DNA from: an uncultured Phycisphaerales bacterium
Lineage (GTDB): Bacteria > Planctomycetota > Phycisphaerae > UBA1845 > CAIVHJ01
Direction: 5' to 3'
NCBI GenBank assembly: GCA_903905665.1
Contig: CAIVHJ010000276.1
Coordinates: 1-5,428, forward strand
Length of the DNA: 5,428 nt
The position numbers were made by a program, and so were the translations under genes. Positions 1 to 4,746 of this stretch are shown piece by piece. The notes under the pieces are model-generated. The model was not told the DNA's origin and did not search any database. It saw nothing but the letters and a program-made list of their open reading frames with translations. Position 1 is the first letter of the stretch. The number at the start of each line of letters is the position of its first letter.

Positions 1-146
1 AAAAACCCTATCGTCATGAATGACTGAACTTGTAGTGGTTATTCAGAGGACTCTATATGCAAAATTACCAAACGAACCCATCTTCAAGTGTCACTGCAAT
101 ACGAAAAACCACGTTGTGGAAACCGGAGGACCGGAAAATTCGGCAT

Positions 147-171
147 TATAATAACTGCCCCAATGTATAAT
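147..171 (+). promoter_or_regulatory. Candidate -10 boxes upstream of the first gene
   Basis: Two exact TATAAT hexamers lie at 147-152 and 166-171, about 60-80 bases before the start codon at 230. Neither has a convincing TTGACA-like -35 at 16-18 bases upstream, so these are candidates by -10 match and position only. The local sequence is AT-rich, so chance matches are possible. Nothing else was recognised in bases 1-229: no open frame with a supported start, no RNA gene and no clear terminator from an upstream gene. Confidence 0.3.
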
Positions 172-215
172 CGACACGCCGTATTTCCTTGCGTATCATT
201 AGGTAACTCAATTTG

Positions 216-221
216 AAGGAG
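216..221 (+). promoter_or_regulatory. Shine-Dalgarno site of the first gene
   Basis: AAGGAG lies 8 bases before the ATG at 230. It is the strongest ribosome binding site in the window and supports that ATG over the internal ATGs that follow closely (codons 6 and 8). Confidence 0.7.
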
Positions 222-229
222 AAATCATC

Positions 230-1552
230 ATGTTATCCATCGTCATGCTGATGGTCATCAACTTGGCCCAACCCGCCGATCCTCCCCCCGTCGCCGAACC
301 CCCCATGCCCGACTTCAAAACCAAAGTCGATTACGTCCAGTGGTACAAAGACCAAATCAAATTCGCCGACGCCGACAACGCCTGGCAGGAATACTGGAAA
401 TTCATGGAGGAAGGCCGACAACCAAGGATGCCAGACGACGTTAGCAATGAATATAAAAATCTACCAACCCACAGCCCTTGGCAATCCAGTGACTATCCCA
501 AGTTTGCGAAATGGCTAGAAGAAGTCGAACCACTTCTCCAAGCCTACACAGAGGGCACGAAGCACAAATTCTTCGCTCAACCCTTAAATGATGCCAAGAC
601 GTTATTTGATGTGCGGTCAGTTCTTGCACCGAATAGAGAGCTTACTCGCGCTCTCGTAACCAAATCTTGGCAAGCAGACAAGAAAATCGATGGAGACTTA
701 TTTGCTAAAAACATGATGTATGTCATCCGACATGCAAATCATCTCGGTCAGGGACTAAAATTTATCGATCAAGTGACGTTTTTCTCTCTCAAGAAAATGG
801 CCTATGGTCATATTATTGGTGGTATTCGTGCAGATTTGTTCTCGGAAAAAGAATTGAATGATTTGCAGACCGAATTGCAGAAGGAAGATTATCAAAACTT
901 GGCTACGCATTGTGGAAGATTGTTTATGACAGAACTGGCAGGATTGTATGATTTAATTCAGGGGTGTTGCACAGAAAAAGATCAACTCAAGAATCAGTTT
1001 TCACGAACCGCTATAACCGCGAATAAAAAACAGATTGTTGAGGCAATTACCGATGCGCAGATGGAACAAATGCTGAAGGAAGAGCCATCTGTGTTGTGTC
1101 GCCAAGCCAAAGATTATTGGATTGACATGGCCCAACAATGCACGACTGATTTACCGTTTAATGTTGATCTCTTGGTCAAGAACAGCACGTATAGACCGCT
1201 CATTGAATCCTCCGTATTTTTCAGAATGCAGCTGGCGCCTCCTGATTCTATGTTCGAGGGTGTTTTTTCCACGGAAACCCAACGTCGCGGGACGCAGTTG
1301 TTGCTTTCGCTGGTAATTCAGAAGAAGAAAGTCGGGAGCTGGCCGACGAGTCTCGACACGATCAGCCCACCGCTCGACAAAACGATTCGCACCGATCCGC
1401 GAAGTGGAAAGGATTTTATCTACAAGGTCACGGGCGATCAAATGACGTTGTATTCCGTCGGCAAAGACGGTGTGGACAACGGCGGGAAGGTTCTTGGCGA
1501 TAACTACAGCGACAAGGACGGCGAGGACCTTGTCATCTGGCCGGTGAAGTAA
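230..1552 (+). CDS. Probable exported protein of unknown function, planctomycete-type C-terminus
   Basis: This is a complete 440-residue protein that I cannot assign to a named family. Residues 1-13 (MLSIVMLMVINLA) are hydrophobic, followed by a Pro-rich stretch (15-27). This resembles a short signal peptide or N-terminal anchor, although it lacks the usual positive n-region. Residues 30-350 are mostly charged and probably helical, with no catalytic motif I recognise. Residues 353-440 hold a recognisable tail: a helix (TQLLLSLVIQ), then GSWPTSLDTI, DPRSGKDFIYKV, LYSVGKDGVDNGG and a terminal DLVIWPVK. I know this pattern from many uncharacterised planctomycete proteins; it resembles the C-terminal region of type II secretion pseudopilin-like proteins. 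The start is fixed by AAGGAG at 216-221. Base composition varies along the gene: sampled 60-base blocks have 39/60 G+C at 241-300, 21/60 at 841-900 and 36/60 at 1321-1380. A palindromic repeat begins 26 bases after the stop and could act as its terminator. Coding status is confident; function is unknown. Confidence 0.85.
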   Translation: MLSIVMLMVINLAQPADPPPVAEPPMPDFKTKVDYVQWYKDQIKFADADNAWQEYWKFMEEGRQPRMPDDVSNEYKNLPTHSPWQSSDYPKFAKWLEEVEPLLQAYTEGTKHKFFAQPLNDAKTLFDVRSVLAPNRELTRALVTKSWQADKKIDGDLFAKNMMYVIRHANHLGQGLKFIDQVTFFSLKKMAYGHIIGGIRADLFSEKELNDLQTELQKEDYQNLATHCGRLFMTELAGLYDLIQGCCTEKDQLKNQFSRTAITANKKQIVEAITDAQMEQMLKEEPSVLCRQAKDYWIDMAQQCTTDLPFNVDLLVKNSTYRPLIESSVFFRMQLAPPDSMFEGVFSTETQRRGTQLLLSLVIQKKKVGSWPTSLDTISPPLDKTIRTDPRSGKDFIYKVTGDQMTLYSVGKDGVDNGGKVLGDNYSDKDGEDLVIWPVK

Positions 1553-1577
1553 CGCTGATGTGTGGAGCGTGTCTGTC

Positions 1578-1643
1578 CATATAGCACCCGGCATGCCGGG
1601 TGCTTTGTATATCCGGGTGTTATGTATTACCGGGTGCTGTATG
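1578..1643 (+). repeat. REP-like palindromic element, long form, upstream of the transposase
   Basis: The core is a perfect 22-base palindrome at 1583-1604, built on GCACCCGGCATGCCGGGTGC. The right half is reiterated: CCGGGTG begins at 1596, 1613 and 1630, giving three half-sites with an exact 17-base period. The outer arms CATATAGCACCCGG (1578-1591) and CCGGGTGCTGTATG (1630-1643) are complementary over 14 bases apart from one position that could form a wobble pair. The whole 66-base unit can thus fold as one hairpin or as a small hairpin plus free half-sites. It starts 26 bases after the stop of the upstream gene and ends 31 bases before the transposase ATG. The core hairpin followed by TTTGTAT could act as a terminator for the upstream gene, and the element may overlap the transposase promoter. 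Confidence 0.85.
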
Positions 1644-1674
1644 TTCATAATCGCATAAACGGTTACTACCGATC

Positions 1675-2262
1675 ATGAGCCGAACGTGTGGAATTCATGT
1701 CATCTGGACGACCTACGGAAGTTGGTTGCCGGGCGACCCTCGCGGGCATTGGTCAGGGTTGTTTGATTTGTACGGACGAGTGGATCGGCATACCCGTCAT
1801 CAACTCAATTCCTGTGATAAGACGACTCTCCGACGAGCGAAATCACTTCTGAAGGAACCATCCAAGACACTTTCCAATGACGAAATACAGATGGTCGCTC
1901 ACGTGATCGCCGACCATATAGCACCCGGTTTCACCACAAATCAAATAACACCCGGCATGCCGGGTGCTATATGGGGAGTATATGCTTTGGCGATTGAACC
2001 CATTCACGTCCATTTATTATTGTCGCCGATGAACGAAACACTTTCCGTTCTTGTGGGAAAGATCAAGAGTCAATCTGCAAGTGCGTTATTGAAACTTCCT
2101 TCCAATCAAGGACGAACGCAAATCTGGACTGCCAAGTACTGGAAAGTATTTTTGTTTGACGGCGAATCAGTTCATATTGTTCGGAAATACATTGAATCGC
2201 ACAACATACGTAATGGCCTGCCGGTTAGACCCTGGTCATGGATTATGGACGTGCCCGATTGA
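1675..2262 (+). CDS. REP-associated tyrosine transposase (RAYT, IS200-like Y1/HUH family)
   Basis: This is a complete 195-residue single-domain transposase. The N-terminus HVIWTTYGSWLPGDPRG (8-24) is the typical opening of one RAYT subgroup. The HUH metal-binding motif is H111-V-H113 in IEPIHVHLLLSP, and the likely catalytic tyrosine is Y172 in VRKYIESHNIRNG. This family nicks single-stranded DNA next to hairpins through a covalent 5'-phosphotyrosine link. No insertion sequence ends and no tnpB neighbour are visible, which favours a domesticated RAYT over a full IS200/IS605 element. The ATG at 1675 has no clear Shine-Dalgarno site but begins directly before the conserved N-terminus. Residues 82-99 (IAPGFTTNQITPGMPGAI) are encoded by a copy of the flanking palindrome and lie 11 residues before the HVH motif, where family members normally have a short connection. 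Removing them restores ...VIADH-WGVYALAIEPIHVHLL, which reads like a normal family member. Both catalytic motifs are intact, so activity is possible but unproven. The gene is convergent with the dehydratase gene. Confidence 0.88.
   Translation: MSRTCGIHVIWTTYGSWLPGDPRGHWSGLFDLYGRVDRHTRHQLNSCDKTTLRRAKSLLKEPSKTLSNDEIQMVAHVIADHIAPGFTTNQITPGMPGAIWGVYALAIEPIHVHLLLSPMNETLSVLVGKIKSQSASALLKLPSNQGRTQIWTAKYWKVFLFDGESVHIVRKYIESHNIRNGLPVRPWSWIMDVPD
1916..1972 (-). repeat. REP-like palindromic element inserted in frame inside the transposase gene
   Basis: The outer arms ATATAGCACCCGG (1916-1928) and CCGGGTGCTATAT (1960-1972) are perfectly complementary over 13 bases. A second, 18-base perfect palindrome, CACCCGGCATGCCGGGTG, occupies 1949-1966 and competes for the right arm. 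Read on the minus strand, the element has the same order as the upstream copy: a full palindrome, a variable spacer of about 20 bases, then a lone CCGGGTGCTATAT half-site. The insert accounts for codons 82-99 of the transposase (54 bases, 1918-1971) and keeps the frame open. Confidence 0.88.
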
Positions 2263-2282
2263 CGATTTGAGGCAAAATTATT

Positions 2283-2309
2283 TAACACCCGGCATGCCGG
2301 GTGCTATAT
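2283..2309 (-). repeat. REP-like palindromic element, short form, downstream of the transposase
   Basis: This 27-base copy is identical, base for base, to 1946-1972 inside the transposase gene and contains the perfect palindrome at 2286-2303. It lacks the second outer half-site of the long form. It begins 20 bases after the transposase stop and lies between two convergent genes. Its GC-rich hairpin with A/T-rich flanks on both sides (TTATTTAA before, TATATTTAA after) could work as a bidirectional terminator; that role is inferred. Confidence 0.85.
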
Positions 2310-2496
2310 TTAAGAGGAAATTTCTATGTGTAAGGGAAATTTCATCAACCTGCTTCGCTATGTGCTGTCATGTCCCGGTAATTACCCGTCGATGGGTCGC
2401 CGGTCAACATCAAATCAATCCAGTCCGATCTCAGAACCAGAATCTATTACGTCCAGCGGCGTGACGGCCGGATCGAGAGGCAATCGAGGCAACCGA

Positions 2497-4431
2497 TCAG
2501 GAGCGTGATCCAGGTGGCGCGGGTTTGTAATGGGGTTGGTATTCGGGTACGAAGGAGGCGAGTCTGTTTTTGATGGTTTCGAGATCGGCGTCGTCTGCCA
2601 AGGAGAGCAGTTCGGGAATGGCGGCGACGAGCGTATCCCAGTTTTCCGCGCGTTTTTCCCAGGCGCTGATGTTGGGATGCGAGGTCGGCAAAAGTCCCTC
2701 CCCTTCAATATACAACTCCTCGTAGAGTTTTTCTCCGGGGCGCAGTCCGGTGAATTGAATCTCAACGTCCACTTCAGGGGTAAGTCCGCTGAGCGTGATG
2801 AGGTTTCGCGCGAGATCGGCGATTTTGACCGGTTCGCCCATTTCGAGCAGGAAGATTTCGCCGCCTTTTCCGATGGCGCCGGCTTGCAGGACGAGCTGGG
2901 CGGCTTCAGGGATCGTCATAAAATAGCGAGTGATGTCGGGATGGGTGACGGTGACGGGTCCGCCTTTGGCGATCTGTTCCTGAAAGATCGGGACGACGCT
3001 TCCACTGGAACCGAGCACGTTGCCGAATCGCACAGTGATGAACCGGGTGTGGGAGCGTTCGCTGAGGCCCTGGACGAACATTTCGGCGATTCGTTTGGTG
3101 CAGCCCATGATGCTGGTGGGGTTGACGGCTTTGTCGGTGGAAATGTACACGAATTTGTGCACCCCGTGTTCGACCGAAAGTCCCGCGAGCATTCTCGTGC
3201 CGACGATGTTGTTCTTGAGTCCTTCACCCGGATGGGCTTCCAGCATGGGAACATGTTTGTGAGCGGCGGCGTGGCAGACGAAATCGGGCTTTTCGCGATG
3301 GAACACGGATTGCATTCGTGATCGATCGCAAATATCGCCCAGATAGCAACGCAGGACTGAGGATTGAGGAGCAGAGGCTGAGGGCAGACGGCGGCCTCGA
3401 AGTTCCCGCTCGATGTTGAACAGGTTGTTTTCGGAGAGTTCGACGAGCACGAGGGTGGCGGGTTCGAATCGCAAAATTTGGCGACACATTTCAGAACCGA
3501 TGGAACCTCCCGCGCCGGTGACCAGCACTTTTTTGCCGCGCAGGTATTCGCTGATGGCTTGATGGTCAAGAGTGATGGTTGGGCGATGGAGGAGGTCTTC
3601 GACTTTGATCTGTCGGAGTTGACTTTCGAGGGTCAGGGTGCCCTCGATGAGTTCGGAGAGGTTGGGCATGATCCGAAAAGAAAGATTAGCGCCTTCGCAC
3701 AGCTGAATGATTTCGCGGATGCGTTTTCGAGGGGCGGAGGGAATGGCGATCAGGACTTCCGCCACGGCCTGTTGAGTGCAAACTGTTTTAACGTCGGTGA
3801 TCGGACCCAGTACGGGTATTCCATGGATTCGCGTGCCCTGTTTGTGCGGATCATCGTCAAGGAAGCCGACGATGCGGTGCTGTTGAAGGTTCAGGTGCTG
3901 GATTTCACGGAGGAGGGTGGCGCCGGCATCTCCGGCGCCGATGATGAGCGTGCGCGTGCCGGGTGTTCCGGAAGAACGTCCCTGCTCGTAATAATATCGC
4001 ACGACGGCGCGGGACCATGTGACCAGCACGATACCGATGATGAGATCGATGACGAACACCGACGAGGGGAAATCGATGACGGCGGACAACGACGAACCGA
4101 CGAATCCTCGCCGGGCAACTCCGTAGGCGATAAAAAGAACGGCAGAGGAAGTCAGACACACCCAGACCGTGTCGAAGAAATCGCGATAACCGACGTGTCG
4201 CCACGATCGTTCGTGCTGGTGCAGGAATTCAAACACGACGTACTTCACGAGCAGGAACGCCGGCAGGACCATGAGATATTGCGGAAAGAACCAGTGGTCC
4301 GTCCGAGCGAAATTGTAGGCCAGGACAAACGCCGCGAGCAAACTCAGCGAAAACAACACGACATGCGCCAGGACGGACATGGCATTATGGGGGTGAAAGA
4401 AGCGATGAGGTGAAGCTGCTTGGCGATCCAT
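2497..4431 (-). CDS. Membrane-anchored nucleotide-sugar 4,6-dehydratase/epimerase (FlaA1/CapD/WbpM family)
   Basis: This is a complete 644-residue protein of the long polysaccharide-biosynthesis class, at the usual family length. Four hydrophobic segments (about 18-42, 49-71, 87-108 and 123-142) form an N-terminal membrane region. A first Rossmann-like domain follows, with TLIIGAGDAGATLLREI (161-177) and GFLDDDPHKQG (189-199). The catalytic short-chain dehydrogenase domain starts at VLVTGAGGSIGSEM (302-315, the NAD(P) site), with HAAAHKHVPMLE (387-398), YISTDKAVNPTSIMGCTKR (429-447) and the late motif TGLRPGEKLYEEL (561-573). The usual YxxxK is MxxxK here (M442, K446). Methionine at this position is known in the large UDP-GlcNAc C6-dehydratases of the WbpM/PglF type, so this is a subgroup mark, not a defect. 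The likely reaction is 4,6-dehydration of a UDP-HexNAc at the inner membrane for surface glycan synthesis; the exact sugar cannot be read from sequence. The start at 4431 has no clear Shine-Dalgarno site, and an ATG at 4382 (M18) would still include all membrane segments. I give no gene symbol because capD, wbpM and pglF are all used for such proteins. Confidence 0.93.
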   Translation of the reverse strand: MDRQAASPHRFFHPHNAMSVLAHVVLFSLSLLAAFVLAYNFARTDHWFFPQYLMVLPAFLLVKYVVFEFLHQHERSWRHVGYRDFFDTVWVCLTSSAVLFIAYGVARRGFVGSSLSAVIDFPSSVFVIDLIIGIVLVTWSRAVVRYYYEQGRSSGTPGTRTLIIGAGDAGATLLREIQHLNLQQHRIVGFLDDDPHKQGTRIHGIPVLGPITDVKTVCTQQAVAEVLIAIPSAPRKRIREIIQLCEGANLSFRIMPNLSELIEGTLTLESQLRQIKVEDLLHRPTITLDHQAISEYLRGKKVLVTGAGGSIGSEMCRQILRFEPATLVLVELSENNLFNIERELRGRRLPSASAPQSSVLRCYLGDICDRSRMQSVFHREKPDFVCHAAAHKHVPMLEAHPGEGLKNNIVGTRMLAGLSVEHGVHKFVYISTDKAVNPTSIMGCTKRIAEMFVQGLSERSHTRFITVRFGNVLGSSGSVVPIFQEQIAKGGPVTVTHPDITRYFMTIPEAAQLVLQAGAIGKGGEIFLLEMGEPVKIADLARNLITLSGLTPEVDVEIQFTGLRPGEKLYEELYIEGEGLLPTSHPNISAWEKRAENWDTLVAAIPELLSLADDADLETIKNRLASFVPEYQPHYKPAPPGSRS

Positions 4432-4558
4432 AGTCTGTAGTTATCGCATACCCCGACCCTGTGGGTCAAGTTGTAGCCGCGAGGTCCGAACACGAATGGG
4501 AGCGAGCGATCGTTTGGGGTGCGGTCGGAGGAATTGATCCGTTTGGCGGTTTCTCCAT

Positions 4559-4586
4559 ACAATATGCTTTGTAGAAAACCTTACAA
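4559..4586 (-). promoter_or_regulatory. Candidate promoter for the dehydratase gene
   Basis: Read on the minus strand, TTGTAA (4581-4586) and TATTGT (4559-4564) are separated by 16 bases and match the sigma70-type consensus in 4 of 6 positions each. The start site would leave a leader of about 120 bases before the ATG at 4431. The match is modest and the call rests on position and hexamers only. Confidence 0.25.
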
Positions 4587-4598
4587 TGATGACGTTTG

Positions 4599-4668
4599 TG
4601 TAGGGGCACAGCATGCTGTGCCCGCCCTGCTGAAGAGAAAACGGGCACGGCACTGCCGTGCCCCTACA
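4599..4668. repeat. Inverted pair of GTAG-type REP sequences (BIME-like)
   Basis: Two hairpins face each other. The left one is the perfect 20-base palindrome GGGCACAGCATGCTGTGCCC (4604-4623); the right one is a 21-base palindrome with a single central C (4643-4663). Each is preceded on its own strand by GTAG (4600-4603 on plus, 4664-4667 on minus), the tetranucleotide that marks canonical REP sequences bound by RAYT proteins. The outer 11 bases, TGTAGGGGCAC (4599-4609) and GTGCCCCTACA (4658-4668), are perfect inverted repeats, so the whole 70-base unit can fold as one cruciform. The spacer is about 19 bases. Its sequence differs from the CACCCGG family around the transposase, so a different RAYT elsewhere in the genome is the likely partner. 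It sits between divergent promoters, 78 bases before the acetyltransferase start. Confidence 0.85.
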
Positions 4669-4731
4669 GTCAGGAGATGGATTTCTACAGAGCACATACA
4701 ATACTTCTAAGAAATGAATCCTGCAGCCCTG

Positions 4732-4737
4732 AAAGGA
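4732..4737 (+). promoter_or_regulatory. Shine-Dalgarno site of the acetyltransferase gene
   Basis: AAAGGA ends 9 bases before the ATG at 4747, a workable spacing. It supports this start for a gene that is open to the right edge of the window. Confidence 0.5.
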
Positions 4738-4746
4738 CGGTCAATT

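Larger units (their letters stand above)
1578..2309 (+). mobile_element. RAYT transposase with its REP-like palindromes (REPtron-like unit)
   Basis: A single-domain Y1/HUH transposase gene (1675-2262) is bracketed by copies of the same palindrome family: a long copy upstream in one orientation (1578-1643) and a short copy downstream in the other orientation (2283-2309). A third copy lies inside the gene (1916-1972). RAYT genes flanked by inverted REP sequences are a known arrangement in which the enzyme is thought to recognise and mobilise the palindromes. The borders given are the outer ends of the palindromes. No target-site duplication or classical terminal inverted repeats were identified. 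Confidence 0.7.
4432..4746. other. Divergent intergenic region between dehydratase and acetyltransferase genes
   Basis: This 315-base gap separates two divergently transcribed genes. It holds a candidate promoter for the dehydratase, a GTAG-type REP pair and a ribosome binding site for the acetyltransferase. A small hairpin, GACCC-TGT-GGGTC, lies at 4455-4467 in the dehydratase leader. For the acetyltransferase, TACAAT at 4697-4702 is a possible -10 with no good -35. No gene, tRNA or recognisable riboswitch was seen here; in particular I saw no sign of a T-box or SAM riboswitch ahead of the acetyltransferase. Confidence 0.6.

Noticed and set aside
1578..1643. Start of a CRISPR-like array (regular 17-base repeats)
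   Set aside because: The period is far too short for repeat plus spacer, the spacers resemble each other, and no cas gene is present. The units are palindrome half-sites.
1151..1648. 165-codon minus-strand frame across the end of the first gene and the upstream palindrome
   Set aside because: It overlaps the well supported plus-strand gene and part of it is only the palindrome read in reverse. No domain is visible.
1675..2262. Full IS200/IS605 insertion sequence
   Set aside because: There is no tnpB or typical left and right IS end hairpin. The protein start and the flanking repeated palindromes fit the RAYT type better.
1675..2262. Pseudogene call because of the palindrome inside the transposase
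   Set aside because: The insert is in frame without stops, and the N-terminal, HVH and tyrosine motifs are all present, so an intact gene is the better reading.
2530..3321. 263-codon open frame on the plus strand opposite the dehydratase gene
   Set aside because: It is antisense to a strongly supported conserved gene, its translation is Gly/Asp/Phe-rich and shows no domain, and long antisense frames are expected opposite GC-rich coding sequence.
3478..4413. 311-codon open frame on the plus strand opposite the N-terminal half of the dehydratase
   Set aside because: The opposite strand encodes the membrane segments and Rossmann motifs. This frame is highly charged and low in information, as expected for an antisense shadow.
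4455..4467. Hairpin GACCC-TGT-GGGTC in the dehydratase leader as an attenuator
   Set aside because: The stem is only 5 pairs, with no U-tract and no alternative pairing that I could see.
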